Origin: Flavobacterium sp. SH_e | GTDB taxonomy: Bacteria > Bacteroidota > Bacteroidia > Flavobacteriales > Flavobacteriaceae | NCBI RefSeq assembly: GCF_025717045.1 | Contig: NZ_JAOVZN010000006.1 | Span: 274,269 to 338,268 of the forward strand | Reading direction: 5' to 3' | DNA length: 64,000 nucleotides | Shown here: piece by piece, positions 1-8,512 of the stretch | Position numbering within the stretch: the stretch's first letter is position 1 | Layout: every line of letters begins with the position of its first letter | The notes under the pieces: generated by a model | What the model was told of the DNA's origin: nothing | Database searches by the model: none | What the model saw: the letters and a program-made list of their open reading frames with translations, nothing else | Translations under genes and position numbers: made by a program

Positions 1-4
1 GAAG

Positions 5-232
5 ATGGAAAAGGAGCCGAATAATAATAGGAGAAACAAATGGCTTGCATTTATTAATATCCCTTTTCAAATGGGGGTTATTATTTTTTTATTCTCTTAT
101 TTTGGAACTTGGCTAGACGAAAACCATCCAAGCCCTAAAGTATATTATAATACCATTTTTGTATTAATCGGTGTCGGTATTGCATTATATAATGTAATCC
201 GACAGGTTAATGATATCAATAAAACAAAGTAG
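5..232 (+). CDS. AtpZ/AtpI family protein, ATP synthase assembly-associated
   Basis: Small 75-residue membrane protein with two hydrophobic segments (about residues 20-38 and 48-66) separated by a short acidic loop, the usual shape of AtpZ/AtpI proteins. These are encoded ahead of F0F1 ATP synthase genes and are thought to help assemble the c-ring or to handle Mg/Ca in the membrane; they are not part of the catalytic enzyme. It is the first gene here of the ATP synthase operon (atpB, E, F, H, A, G follow on the same strand). The ATG lies four bases inside the window, so an upstream partner cannot be seen. Family assignment is confident; the exact role is inference. Confidence 0.8.
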   Translation: MEKEPNNNRRNKWLAFINIPFQMGVIIFLFSYFGTWLDENHPSPKVYYNTIFVLIGVGIALYNVIRQVNDINKTK

Positions 233-290
233 TTTGTAAATAAAAACCGCTTGAGATAAAAGTTGCATCTTTGCATCAAAATTATTTCAA

Positions 291-683
291 ATGCTTTCAA
301 AAAATTACAAACCGTTTTTTTATTTGTTCGGCCTTGCTTTAGGAACTTATATTATTCATAAAGCAATTTTTTTCTTTAGTGAAATTAGTACAGAAAATTT
401 TCATTACAGTTTAGAATTACTGTATTTTTCTTTCTTCGCGATTTCGTCTTTATTATACCTTATATTATTAGTAGTAAAAAAGAAGAATTTTGAAATTGTC
501 GGAATGACATTTTTATTTGGAACTTTTACACAAATGTTATTAGCCTATTTAGTTTTGCAGCCAATTTTAAAAATCAAAACAGGAGAGAGCGATGTTGAAA
601 AAATGAGTTTTTTTTTAACATTTGTGCTGTTTTTGTTATTTCAGACGCTTTTAACTGTCCGATTATTAAATGAAAAGCCATAA
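291..683 (+). CDS. Hypothetical four-helix membrane protein of the ATP synthase operon
   Basis: 130 residues, very hydrophobic, with four predicted membrane segments (about residues 8-28, 40-62, 72-92 and 105-125) and a lysine-rich cytoplasmic loop near residue 63. I recognise no named domain. Its place between the AtpZ/AtpI-like gene and atpB suggests an AtpI-like accessory role in F0 assembly, but that rests on position only. A TTTGC-type promoter element (gcatctttgc, 265-274) lies just upstream, so it may have its own start site. The next gene, atpB, has a separate promoter-like sequence. Confidence 0.7.
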   Translation: MLSKNYKPFFYLFGLALGTYIIHKAIFFFSEISTENFHYSLELLYFSFFAISSLLYLILLVVKKKNFEIVGMTFLFGTFTQMLLAYLVLQPILKIKTGESDVEKMSFFLTFVLFLLFQTLLTVRLLNEKP

Positions 684-730
684 AATAACAATTCTTTAAA
701 ACAAGGTTTAAAAATAATTTTTCATATCCT

Positions 731-759
731 TTTGAATATTAATAAAAAATGTACCTTTG
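731..759 (+). promoter_or_regulatory. Promoter of atpB (Bacteroidota type)
   Basis: TTTG at 731-734 is followed after 17 bases by TACCTTTG at 752-759. This fits the Bacteroidota housekeeping pattern of a -33 TTG and a -7 TAnnTTTG. Transcription would start near 764, giving an untranslated leader of about 38 bases before the atpB ATG. The motif is seen in the sequence; activity is inferred. Confidence 0.6.
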
Positions 760-801
760 CACCAAATTTTAGAAACGTAAAAAAATAAGATTTTCCACGA
801 T

Positions 802-1977
802 ATGGTGATTTCAAACAAACCACTCAGCTTTATTCTTGCAGCTTTTGTAGCTTCTCTACCTATTATGGGTTTTGCAAATCAAGAGAATGATTCGACGCAT
901 GTTCAAACTGAAACGACTCACGAAGAGAAAGTAGTTTCACATACTGCTCACGAAGAAGGAGAGCATGTTGCTCTAGATCCTAAGGCTAAAGTAGATGCTT
1001 TTATTGATCACCACTTACAAGATTCTCATGACTTTGTTTTCTTTCAAGATGAAAAAGAAAACAAACACTACGGTTTTCCATTACCAGTTATTCTTATTGA
1101 TGGAGGATTAAAAGTTTTCTCTTCTTCAAAATTCCACTTTGGAGAAACAGTTGCAGAAGTTGACGGAAGTTTTTACAAATTAGTTCACGGTAAAATTTAC
1201 AAAACAGATGCAGCCGGAACAATTACTTTTAATGAGCACGGTCATCCAGAAAATGAAAAGCCATTAGATTTTTCAATTACAAAAAATGTTGTTTCAATGC
1301 TTTTCGTATCAGTATTATTATTGTTAATGTTTACTGGATTAGCAAGATCATATAAAAAAGGACCAATCCCAACAGGATTTGGTAGAGTTTTAGAGCCATT
1401 AGTAATTTTCATCAGAGATGAAATTGCAGTTCCAAATATTGGAGAGAAAAAATACCGTAAATATATGGGTTACCTATTAACTGTATTTTTCTTTGTTTGG
1501 ATCTTAAACTTATTAGGAATGACTCCGCTAGGAATCAACGTAACAGGAAACATTGCTATTACAGTTTGTTTGGCAGCCTTTACATTTATCATTACTCAAT
1601 TTAGTGCAAACAAAGATTATTGGGGACACATCTTCTGGATGCCAGGAGTACCAGTTCCAATGAAAATCATCTTAGCTCCAATTGAGGTTTTAGGAACATT
1701 AACAAAACCATTCGCATTATTAATCCGTTTGTACGCAAACATTACTGCAGGTCACGTAGTAATTATGAGTTTGATTGCAATGATCTTTGTTGGAAAAAAT
1801 TTAGCAGCAGATTTACCAATCTCATTAGGATTAACATTATTTATCTCTGTTATTGAAATCTTAGTTGCATTTTTACAAGCGTTTATCTTCACAATGTTAT
1901 CATCATTGTTTATTGGTATGGCTGTTCAAGATCATGATCACGCTCACCACCACGAAGACGAAACAGCGATTATTTAA
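802..1977 (+). CDS. atpB: F0F1 ATP synthase subunit a
   Basis: Membrane stator subunit that forms the two proton half-channels against the c-ring. The C-terminal part (about residues 165-380) holds the usual helices and the essential arginine, R309, in LLIRLYAN. At 391 residues it is longer than the roughly 270 of E. coli. The extra N-terminal part has a signal-peptide-like segment (residues 8-25) and then about 130 polar residues rich in His and Glu, expected outside the cytoplasm. The C-terminus is also His-rich (DHDHAHHHEDE). Such extensions are common in Bacteroidota. It is followed by atpE after 35 bases. Identity is certain; a metal-binding or pH-buffering role for the His-rich parts would be speculation. 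Confidence 0.97.
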   Translation: MVISNKPLSFILAAFVASLPIMGFANQENDSTHVQTETTHEEKVVSHTAHEEGEHVALDPKAKVDAFIDHHLQDSHDFVFFQDEKENKHYGFPLPVILIDGGLKVFSSSKFHFGETVAEVDGSFYKLVHGKIYKTDAAGTITFNEHGHPENEKPLDFSITKNVVSMLFVSVLLLLMFTGLARSYKKGPIPTGFGRVLEPLVIFIRDEIAVPNIGEKKYRKYMGYLLTVFFFVWILNLLGMTPLGINVTGNIAITVCLAAFTFIITQFSANKDYWGHIFWMPGVPVPMKIILAPIEVLGTLTKPFALLIRLYANITAGHVVIMSLIAMIFVGKNLAADLPISLGLTLFISVIEILVAFLQAFIFTMLSSLFIGMAVQDHDHAHHHEDETAII

Positions 1978-2012
1978 TTTTTAGAAGTTTAATTTTATAT
2001 ATATAAATAGTT

Positions 2013-2213
2013 ATGGGAACAATTCCAACTTTAGTAGGTGCTGGTTTAGTAGTAATCGGTGCAGGTTTAGGTTTAGGTAAAATCGGTGGATCTGCTATGG
2101 ACGCTATTGCTCGTCAGCCAGAAGCTGCAGGTAAAATTCAAACTGCGATGATTATTATCGCGGCTTTATTAGAAGGTTTAGCATTCGCTGCTTTGATCTT
2201 AGGAAAAAACTAA
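2013..2213 (+). CDS. atpE: F0F1 ATP synthase subunit c
   Basis: Proteolipid of the rotor ring, 66 residues folding as a helical hairpin. The polar loop carries the ARQPE signature (33-37) that contacts gamma and epsilon. The second helix carries the ion-binding carboxylate E54 in AALLEGLAF. The Glu is followed by Gly rather than the Glu-Ser/Thr arrangement of sodium-binding rings, which favours protons as the coupling ion. The gene lies between atpB and atpF, with an 88-base gap before atpF. That gap holds an imperfect inverted repeat (acatctttaac near 2231 / gttaaagatgtt near 2246) that may attenuate or stabilise the abundant c transcript. Confidence 0.97.
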   Translation: MGTIPTLVGAGLVVIGAGLGLGKIGGSAMDAIARQPEAAGKIQTAMIIIAALLEGLAFAALILGKN

Positions 2214-2301
2214 TAAAGAGAGAAATAACAGCATCTTTAACGGTTGGTTAAAGATGTTGTTACTTTTAAAAAAGAAATTAAATATTTAATATAGTTATAA
2301 A

Positions 2302-2802
2302 ATGGATAAGTTAATTAACGATTTTTCATTCGGATTATTCTTCTGGCAAGCTTTAATCTTGGTAATACTAATTTTGCTTTTAGTAAAATTTGCTTGGAAA
2401 CCAATTATGGAATCTATTACTGCAAGAGAAGAAGGTATTAAAAACGCATTGCTTTCTGCTGAAAATGCTAAGAGAGAAATGGAAAACTTACAAGCTGACA
2501 ATCAAAGAATTTTGAATGAAGCTCGTGCTGAACGTGACGCGATGTTGAAAGAAGCTCGCGAAATGAAAGAGAAAATGATTGCTGATTCTAAAATCGAAGC
2601 GCAAGAAGCTGGTCAAAAAATGATCGAGCAAGCTAAAGCTGCTATCGAAAGCGAAAAAAATGCTGCAATGGCGGAATTGAAATCTCAAGTTTCAACTCTT
2701 TCATTGAGTATTGCTGAAAAATTATTGAAAGAAGAATTATCTAACAAAGAATCTCAAACTAAATTAGTTGAGAAAATGTTAGGTGACGTAAAGTTAAACT
2801 AA
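2302..2802 (+). CDS. atpF: F0F1 ATP synthase subunit b
   Basis: Peripheral-stalk subunit, 166 residues. One N-terminal membrane helix (about residues 10-28) is followed by a long charged, Ala/Glu/Lys-rich helix forming the right-handed coiled coil that ties F1 to subunit a. Length and pattern are typical. The gene is separated by only four bases from atpH, whose product caps F1 and binds the C-terminal end of b, so the two are very likely translated together. No second b or b-prime gene is seen, so a b2 homodimer is expected. Confidence 0.96.
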   Translation: MDKLINDFSFGLFFWQALILVILILLLVKFAWKPIMESITAREEGIKNALLSAENAKREMENLQADNQRILNEARAERDAMLKEAREMKEKMIADSKIEAQEAGQKMIEQAKAAIESEKNAAMAELKSQVSTLSLSIAEKLLKEELSNKESQTKLVEKMLGDVKLN

Positions 2803-2806
2803 GATT

Positions 2807-3340
2807 ATGGCAAGTACAAGAGCAGCAATTCGTTATGCAAAAGCAATTCTAGACTTAGCAAACTCTAAAGGTGTTGCCGAAGCTGTCAATAACGATATGA
2901 AATCAATTGTTTCTGCAATTGAGACAAATGAAGAATTAAGAACATTTATCCTAAACCCAACTACAAAAGCTGAAGTTAAGGAAGGTGCTCTTTTAGAAGT
3001 TTTTTCAAATGCAAATGGAGTGACAAAAGGATTATTCCGTTTATTATTCGAAAACAAAAGATTTGAAATTCTTGATGCAATTGCATTAGGATACAATAAA
3101 TTATTTGATGAAAATCAAGGTGTTGAAGTAGCAAAAGTTACTACAGCAATTCCGATGGATGCTGCTTTAGAAGCTAAGGTTTTAGCAAAAGTTGCAACTT
3201 TATCAGATAAAAAAATTACAATTGAAAATATAGTAGATCCTTCAATTATTGGTGGATTTATTTTGAGAATAGGAGATAATCAGTACAACGCTTCAGTTGC
3301 TAACAGATTACAAGTATTAAAAAGAGAGTTAAGTAATTAG
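2807..3340 (+). CDS. atpH: F0F1 ATP synthase subunit delta
   Basis: 177-residue soluble stalk subunit (OSCP/delta family) that joins the top of the alpha3beta3 head to subunit b. The N-terminal helical domain (residues 5-105) begins with the typical pattern RYAKAILDLA, and the C-terminal beta domain ends with a family-like stretch, SIIGGFILRIGDNQYNASV. It starts four bases after atpF and precedes atpA by 37 bases. Nothing unusual is seen. Confidence 0.96.
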   Translation: MASTRAAIRYAKAILDLANSKGVAEAVNNDMKSIVSAIETNEELRTFILNPTTKAEVKEGALLEVFSNANGVTKGLFRLLFENKRFEILDAIALGYNKLFDENQGVEVAKVTTAIPMDAALEAKVLAKVATLSDKKITIENIVDPSIIGGFILRIGDNQYNASVANRLQVLKRELSN

Positions 3341-3377
3341 TTTTATAACACAAAAAGTGTCTAAATTATAAATTAAG

Positions 3378-4955
3378 ATGGCGGAAATCAAACCTGCTGA
3401 AATTTCAGCGATATTAAGAAAGCAAGTAGAAGGTTTTGAATCTGGCGCTACGCTAGAGGAAGTAGGATCAGTACTTCAAGTTGGAGACGGTATTGCTCGT
3501 GTTTACGGGCTATCTAATGTACAATATGGAGAGTTAGTAGAATTTGATAACGGTATGGAAGGTATCGTATTGAATCTTGACGAGGATAATGTGGGTGTTG
3601 TATTATTAGGACCTTCAACAGGTATTAAAGAAGGATCTACAGCAAAAAGAACTCAACGTATTGCTTCTCTTAAAGTTGGTGAGCAAATGGTAGGACGTGT
3701 TGTTAATACTCTTGGTTTTCCAATTGATGGAAAAGGACCAATTGGTGGAGATTTATACGAAATGCCTTTGGAAAGAAAAGCACCTGGCGTTATCTTCCGT
3801 CAACCAGTAACTGAGCCATTACAAACAGGTGTAAAAGCAGTTGATGCTATGATCCCAGTTGGTCGTGGACAACGTGAGCTTGTTATTGGTGACCGTCAAA
3901 CAGGTAAATCAACTGTTTGTATCGATACAATCTTAAATCAAAAAGAATTTTACGATGCAGGAAAACCTGTATTCTGTATATATGTTGCAATTGGACAAAA
4001 AGCTTCAACTGTAGCAGGAATCGCAAAAATGTTAGAAGAAAAAGGAGCAATGGCTTATACAGTTATCGTTGCTGCAAATGCTTCTGATCCAGCTCCAATG
4101 CAAGTTTACGCTCCATTCGCTGGTGCTGCAATTGGAGAATACTTCAGAGATTCTGGTCGTCCAGCTCTTATTGTTTATGATGATTTATCTAAACAAGCTG
4201 TTGCTTACCGTGAGGTTTCTCTTTTATTAAGAAGACCACCGGGACGTGAGGCGTATCCTGGAGACGTTTTCTACTTACACTCTCGTTTATTAGAGCGTGC
4301 TTGTAAAGTAATCGCTGATGACGGTATCGCTAAAAACATGAACGATTTACCAGATTCTATCAAATCTATCGTAAAAGGTGGTGGTTCATTAACTGCATTG
4401 CCAATTATCGAAACTCAAGCTGGTGACGTTTCTGCATATATTCCAACAAACGTAATCTCTATTACAGATGGTCAGATTTTCCTTGATGGAGATTTGTTCA
4501 ACTCTGGGGTTCGTCCTGCAATTAACGTAGGTATCTCTGTATCTCGTGTAGGAGGTAATGCTCAAATTAAATCAATGAAAAAAGTTTCTGGAACTTTAAA
4601 ATTAGACCAAGCTCAATTCCGTGAATTAGAAGCTTTCGCTAAATTTGGTTCTGACTTAGATTCTGTTACTTTAAACGTAATTGAAAAAGGTAAAAGAAAC
4701 GTTGAGATCTTGAAACAAGGTTTGAATGATCCTTATACAGTTGAAAACCAAGTAGCTATTATCTACGCTGGTTCTAAAAACTTATTAAGAAACGTTCCTG
4801 TAAATAAAGTAAAAGAATTTGAAGCTGATTTCTTAGCTTACTTAAACAGTAAACATAAAGATACGCTTAATGCTTTAAAAGCTGGTAAATTTGATGATAG
4901 CATCACTGATGTTATCGAAAAAGCAGCAAAAGAAGTTTCAGCAAAATATAACTAA
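3378..4955 (+). CDS. atpA: F0F1 ATP synthase subunit alpha
   Basis: Non-catalytic nucleotide-binding subunit of the F1 hexamer, 525 residues. The N-terminal beta-barrel (about 25-95) is followed by the nucleotide domain with Walker A GDRQTGKS (171-178), the VIYDD Walker B region and the C-terminal SVSRVGG segment that supplies the arginine finger to the beta-subunit site, then the helical C-terminal domain. Length is normal. The beta and epsilon genes (atpD, atpC) do not follow as they do in E. coli; in Bacteroidota they usually sit elsewhere on the chromosome. An 89-base gap with an inverted repeat separates it from atpG. Confidence 0.98.
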   Translation: MAEIKPAEISAILRKQVEGFESGATLEEVGSVLQVGDGIARVYGLSNVQYGELVEFDNGMEGIVLNLDEDNVGVVLLGPSTGIKEGSTAKRTQRIASLKVGEQMVGRVVNTLGFPIDGKGPIGGDLYEMPLERKAPGVIFRQPVTEPLQTGVKAVDAMIPVGRGQRELVIGDRQTGKSTVCIDTILNQKEFYDAGKPVFCIYVAIGQKASTVAGIAKMLEEKGAMAYTVIVAANASDPAPMQVYAPFAGAAIGEYFRDSGRPALIVYDDLSKQAVAYREVSLLLRRPPGREAYPGDVFYLHSRLLERACKVIADDGIAKNMNDLPDSIKSIVKGGGSLTALPIIETQAGDVSAYIPTNVISITDGQIFLDGDLFNSGVRPAINVGISVSRVGGNAQIKSMKKVSGTLKLDQAQFRELEAFAKFGSDLDSVTLNVIEKGKRNVEILKQGLNDPYTVENQVAIIYAGSKNLLRNVPVNKVKEFEADFLAYLNSKHKDTLNALKAGKFDDSITDVIEKAAKEVSAKYN

Positions 4956-5044
4956 TTAGATAATTCGTTAATTAGATAATTGGAAAATGGTTAACATTCT
5001 TCTAATTATCTAATTTTCAAATTGTCACATTTTCTAAATAATAG
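4956..5044. repeat. Short inverted repeat inside the atpA-atpG gap
   Basis: AATTAGATAATTGGA (about 4969-4983) pairs with TTCTAATTATCTAATT (about 5000-5015), and another copy of the AATTAGATAATT word begins just after the atpA stop codon. It resembles short AT-rich repeats spread through Flavobacterium intergenic regions. It would form a stem-loop in the mRNA between atpA and atpG. Confidence 0.6.
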
Positions 5045-5905
5045 ATGGCAAATTTAAAGGAAATCCGTAATAGAATTACTTCCGTTTCATCGACGATGCA
5101 GATTACATCGGCTATGAAAATGGTTTCTGCTGCAAAGCTGAAGAAAGCACAAGATGCAATCACTGCAATGCGTCCTTATGCCGAGAAATTAACGGAGTTA
5201 TTGCAAGATCTTTCTGCTACACTTGAAGGTGAAGTAGGAGGAGATTACACTACACAACGTGAAGTAAAAAAAGTATTGCTAGTTGCGATAACTTCTAATA
5301 GAGGTTTATGTGGTGCTTTCAATTCAAATATTATTAAAGAGATTAAAAATCGTACTGATTTTTATGCTGGAAAACAAGTTGATGTTTTTGCAATTGGTAA
5401 AAAAGGAAACGATTCTTTAAGCAAAACTCATAACGTTCACGGTCACCATAATGCAATTTTCGATAACTTAACTTTTGAAAATGTTGCTGGAATTGCAAAT
5501 AATTTGACTGAGAAATTTTTATCTGGAGAATACGACAGAATTGAGTTAGTTTACAATCAGTTTAAAAATGCTGCAACTCAAATTGTTCAAACAGAACAAT
5601 TTTTACCGTTAGCACCTATCAATACTGATGCAGCGACTTCTACTGGAGATTATATTTTTGAACCATCAAAAGAAGAAATCGTTTTGACGTTAATTCCTAA
5701 GTCTTTAAAAACGCAATTGTATAAGAGTATTCGTGATTCATTTGCGTCAGAGCATGGAGCACGTATGACTGCAATGCACAAAGCAACAGATAACGCAACT
5801 ACATTAAGAAACCAATTAAAATTAACTTACAATAAAGCACGTCAAGCTGCTATTACAAGTGAAATTTTGGAAATTGTTGGTGGAGCAGAAGCTTTAAACG
5901 GATAA
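5045..5905 (+). CDS. atpG: F0F1 ATP synthase subunit gamma
   Basis: Central rotor shaft of F1, 286 residues. The N-terminal helix (ITSVSSTMQITSAMKMVSA) and the C-terminal helix ending in ITSEILEIVGGAEAL form the coiled coil that turns inside the alpha/beta head; the middle globular part carries ITSNRGLCGAFN (around residues 80-92). Length is normal. It is the last gene of the operon and is followed at once by a strong hairpin terminator. Confidence 0.97.
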   Translation: MANLKEIRNRITSVSSTMQITSAMKMVSAAKLKKAQDAITAMRPYAEKLTELLQDLSATLEGEVGGDYTTQREVKKVLLVAITSNRGLCGAFNSNIIKEIKNRTDFYAGKQVDVFAIGKKGNDSLSKTHNVHGHHNAIFDNLTFENVAGIANNLTEKFLSGEYDRIELVYNQFKNAATQIVQTEQFLPLAPINTDAATSTGDYIFEPSKEEIVLTLIPKSLKTQLYKSIRDSFASEHGARMTAMHKATDNATTLRNQLKLTYNKARQAAITSEILEIVGGAEALNG

Positions 5906-5921
5906 TTTATTCCGTAATATA

Positions 5922-5960
5922 ATAAAAGAAAAAGCCAGCATTTGCTGGCTTTTTCTTTTA
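5922..5960 (+). terminator. Intrinsic terminator of the ATP synthase operon
   Basis: AAAAAGCCAGCA and TGCTGGCTTTTT form a perfect stem around a two-base loop, with A-rich and T-rich flanks that extend the pairing. The descending arm runs into a U tract. It lies about 25 bases after the atpG stop codon. Confidence 0.9.
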
Positions 5961-5987
5961 TTGGAAGTTTTATTCTTTTTTAAAAAT

Positions 5988-6056
5988 AATTTTTTATAAA
6001 ATGGTGATTCTCAAATTATCGTTAAGTTGAGAATCACTACCATTTTATAAAAAATT
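5988..6056. repeat. Long inverted repeat (27-bp arms, 12-base loop)
   Basis: The left arm (about 5988-6014) contains TTATAAAATGGTGATTCTCA and the right arm (6027-6056) contains TGAGAATCACTACCATTTTA. The arms are complementary throughout except for a three-base insertion (TAC) in the right arm, and the loop is about 12 bases. It lies after the operon terminator and before a tandem repeat, with no reading frame across it. It could be a structured RNA, a small non-autonomous mobile element or a replication/segregation site; the sequence alone does not decide. Confidence 0.75.
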
Positions 6057-6072
6057 GACAGATAACTCTGTG

Positions 6073-6338
6073 TGCTTTGTCTTTCATGGGAACAAACTAG
6101 CTTTATTAATCCCAATGCTCTGTTTTTTTGAGGGTTACATTTCAGCAGAATCAATCCCTTTTGCTTTGTCTTTTATGGGAACAAACAAGCTTTATTAGTC
6201 CCAGTGCTCTGTTTTTATTAGGGTTACATACAGCTGAATCAATCCCTTATGCTTTGTCTTTTGTGGGAACAAACAAGCTTTATTAGTCCCAGTGCTTCCT
6301 TTTTTATAAGGGTTGTATCTAGCTTTCTCAATCCCTGT
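6073..6338. repeat. Three ~88-bp tandem repeats with internal hairpins
   Basis: Units begin with TGCTTTGTCTTT at 6073, 6162 and 6250 (periods 89 and 88). Each holds TGGGAACAAAC...AGTCCCA, a small inverted repeat around an AGCTTTATTA core, and then AGGGTTACAT...TCAATCCCT, a second imperfect one. The units are similar but not identical, so the array is not recent. There is no convincing coding frame. The rest of this gene-free stretch (6339-6481) is plain AT-rich DNA with a possible promoter element for the acetyltransferase gene. Confidence 0.8.
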
Positions 6339-6452
6339 GAAACAAATTTATGCAGAACTCTTAAAAAAATGTTACATAATTTTCTGTCATATTTTATATA
6401 TTTCACATGTTGTTGTGTGTTAATTATGTAACTGTTAACTAAATTGTTAAGT

Positions 6453-6460
6453 AATTTTGA
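6453..6460 (+). promoter_or_regulatory. Possible -7 promoter element upstream of the acetyltransferase gene
   Basis: TAATTTTG matches TAnnTTTG and lies 21 bases before the start codon at 6482. No -33 TTG is found at the usual spacing, so support is partial. Confidence 0.35.
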
Positions 6461-6481
6461 TTATAATAAATAGCAAAATTT

Positions 6482-6928
6482 ATGAATCTATATATAAAAG
6501 AACTATCTACAATTTCTGAAATGTTGGCTGAAATCGAGACTATAAAATTTCTTTATCCTAATTTGAGTTTAGAAAAATATGAATCTTATCTTTTAGAAAT
6601 GATACCGCATAATTACACTCAAATTGCAGTTTTTGAAAATAATTGTTGTGTAGGATTAACAGGGTGTTGGTCGGCTACAAAATTGTGGACTGGAAAATAT
6701 CTTGAGATTGATAATTTTGTTGTAAATCCTGATTATCGATCACGAGGCATTGGAAAAATTCTTACCGATTATGTGGAGAAAAAAGCTAATGAATTAAACT
6801 GTAGCAGTATTGTTCTCGATGCTTTTACAGGAAATTTTGCCGCTCACCGATTTTATTACAACCAAGGATATGCGCCAAGAGGATTTCATTTTGTCAAAAT
6901 TTTAGATGAAAAGAAAATGACTGTTTAA
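6482..6928 (+). CDS. GNAT-family N-acetyltransferase
   Basis: 148 residues with a complete GNAT fold. The acetyl-CoA binding motif A is visible as VVNPDYRSRGIGKILTDYVE (around 79-98, with the R-x-x-G-I-G core), and the C-terminal HRFYYNQGY matches the usual motif B end. These enzymes move an acetyl group from acetyl-CoA to an amine; the substrate cannot be read from the sequence. The gene stands alone, between the repeat island and the flippase operon. Codon use looks like that of its neighbours. Confidence 0.85.
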   Translation: MNLYIKELSTISEMLAEIETIKFLYPNLSLEKYESYLLEMIPHNYTQIAVFENNCCVGLTGCWSATKLWTGKYLEIDNFVVNPDYRSRGIGKILTDYVEKKANELNCSSIVLDAFTGNFAAHRFYYNQGYAPRGFHFVKILDEKKMTV

Positions 6929-6988
6929 AAACAAACATAAGTTTTCTTTATTGCATCAACAAAAGCACCATTAAACAAAAGAAATGGT

Positions 6989-6996
6989 TATTTTTG
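6989..6996 (+). promoter_or_regulatory. Possible -7 promoter element of the flippase operon
   Basis: TATTTTTG fits TAnnTTTG and lies 27 bases before the TTG start at 7024. No well-spaced -33 element is seen. Confidence 0.35.
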
Positions 6997-7023
6997 TCTT
7001 ACAAACATTATTAGAATTATATT

Positions 7024-8484
7024 TTGGGATTATATAAAAATCTATTCAAGCAAACGGCAATTTACGGACTGGCGACAGTTTTACCAAGAATGCTGAGTTT
7101 TTTATTAGTGAGATTATATACAGGAATTTTACCTACTGCCGAGTATGGTGAAGTTTCAATTGTATTGTCTTGGATGGTTTTCTTTAACGTAGTTCTTTCG
7201 TACGGAATGGAAACCGCATTTTTTAGATTTTACAGTGCAGAAGAAGATAAGAAAAATGTAATTGCAACCTCTACAATTTCAATATTTTGGACTTCAATTC
7301 TATTTCTTTTTGCAGGTTTAATTTTTAGAAATACATTGGCAAATTTAGCAGAAGTCGATGTACAATATATTACTTATTCGGTATGGATTTTAGTTTTAGA
7401 TGCATTGGTTTTAATACCATTTTCTAAACTTAGAGCTAATCAAAGACCTATGGTTTATGCGGCGATTAAAATTGGAAACGTTGTTATAAACTTATTACTG
7501 AATATATTTTTCTTGATGTATCTTCCAAAAGTGGCAGCATCAAACCCGAATTCTGTTTGGGATAATTTATATGTAGAGAATTTCCAAATCGCTTATATTT
7601 TCATTGCAAATCTTTTGGCAAGTTTGGCTACATTCATTGTGCTTTCACCAAATTATCTTTCGCTTGGACGAAAATTCGATCCAATTCTTTGGAAAAAAAT
7701 GATGAAATACGGACTTCCTATTTTGGTTGCCGGTTTAGCTTTTGCTGTAAATGAGCATTTCGATAAAATTCTTTTAGGATATTTACTCCCTGAAAATTTA
7801 GCAAAATCTGAAGTTGGAGCATATTCTGCTTGTTACAAATTAGGATTGTTTATGGTTCTTTTTGCAACAGCTTTCAGATTAGGAATCGAGCCTTTCTTTT
7901 TTAGCCATGCAAAAAATGAAAATGCACCACAGACTTACGCCGTTATCACTAAATACTTTGTGATTCTTGGATCACTTATTTTATTAGGTGTTATTGTTTT
8001 TGCAGACATTCTAAAATACTTATTATTAGATAACAAATCGTATTGGGAAGCCATGAAAGTCGTGCCATTAATTATTTTGGCAAATTTCTTTTTAGGAATT
8101 TACAACAATTTGTCTGTTTGGTATAAACTTACAGACAAAACTAAAATTGGAGCTTACATTTCTATTGTAGGTGCAATTGTTACTTTAATTTTAAATTATC
8201 TTTTAATTCCGAAATACAGTTACTATGGTTCTGCTATTGCAACTATTTCGGCTTACGGAAGTATGATGCTTATTTCGTATATTTTAGGAAATAAATATTA
8301 TCCAATTCCTTATGACATGAACAAAATTGGTGCTTATTTAGGCGTTTCAATAGTATTTTCAATTATCTCATTTTACGGATTTAGAGAAAAATATTATGTT
8401 GGAATTCCGCTTCTTTTAATCTTTATGTATATGGTTTACCATTTTGAAAAAGATACTATTAAAGGAATAATGAAAAGAAAATAA
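7024..8484 (+). CDS. Polysaccharide/lipid-linked oligosaccharide flippase (Wzx/MurJ-like MOP family)
   Basis: 486 residues with about 14 hydrophobic segments and the N-terminal pattern KQTAIYGLATVLPRMLSFLL typical of Wzx-like members of the MOP superfamily, which flip undecaprenyl-linked sugars across the inner membrane. The start codon is TTG; no nearby ATG gives a complete first helix, so the TTG is preferred. It heads a same-strand run with dut, a sugar nucleotidyltransferase, a TPR protein, a LolA/LolB-like lipoprotein and an EnvC-like factor, which suggests an envelope-related gene group. Whether its cargo is lipid II, O-antigen or capsule units is not determined. Confidence 0.85.
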   Translation: MGLYKNLFKQTAIYGLATVLPRMLSFLLVRLYTGILPTAEYGEVSIVLSWMVFFNVVLSYGMETAFFRFYSAEEDKKNVIATSTISIFWTSILFLFAGLIFRNTLANLAEVDVQYITYSVWILVLDALVLIPFSKLRANQRPMVYAAIKIGNVVINLLLNIFFLMYLPKVAASNPNSVWDNLYVENFQIAYIFIANLLASLATFIVLSPNYLSLGRKFDPILWKKMMKYGLPILVAGLAFAVNEHFDKILLGYLLPENLAKSEVGAYSACYKLGLFMVLFATAFRLGIEPFFFSHAKNENAPQTYAVITKYFVILGSLILLGVIVFADILKYLLLDNKSYWEAMKVVPLIILANFFLGIYNNLSVWYKLTDKTKIGAYISIVGAIVTLILNYLLIPKYSYYGSAIATISAYGSMMLISYILGNKYYPIPYDMNKIGAYLGVSIVFSIISFYGFREKYYVGIPLLLIFMYMVYHFEKDTIKGIMKRK

Positions 8485-8512
8485 GACGTTTTAAAAAAAT
8501 TATAATTCAAAA

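Noticed and set aside
6073..6338. CRISPR-like array
   Set aside because: Only three long (~88 bp) units in direct contact, without unique spacers and without cas genes.
6249..6431. Small reading frame of 60 codons
   Set aside because: It lies across the third tandem repeat and AT-rich DNA and has no protein-like composition or family pattern.
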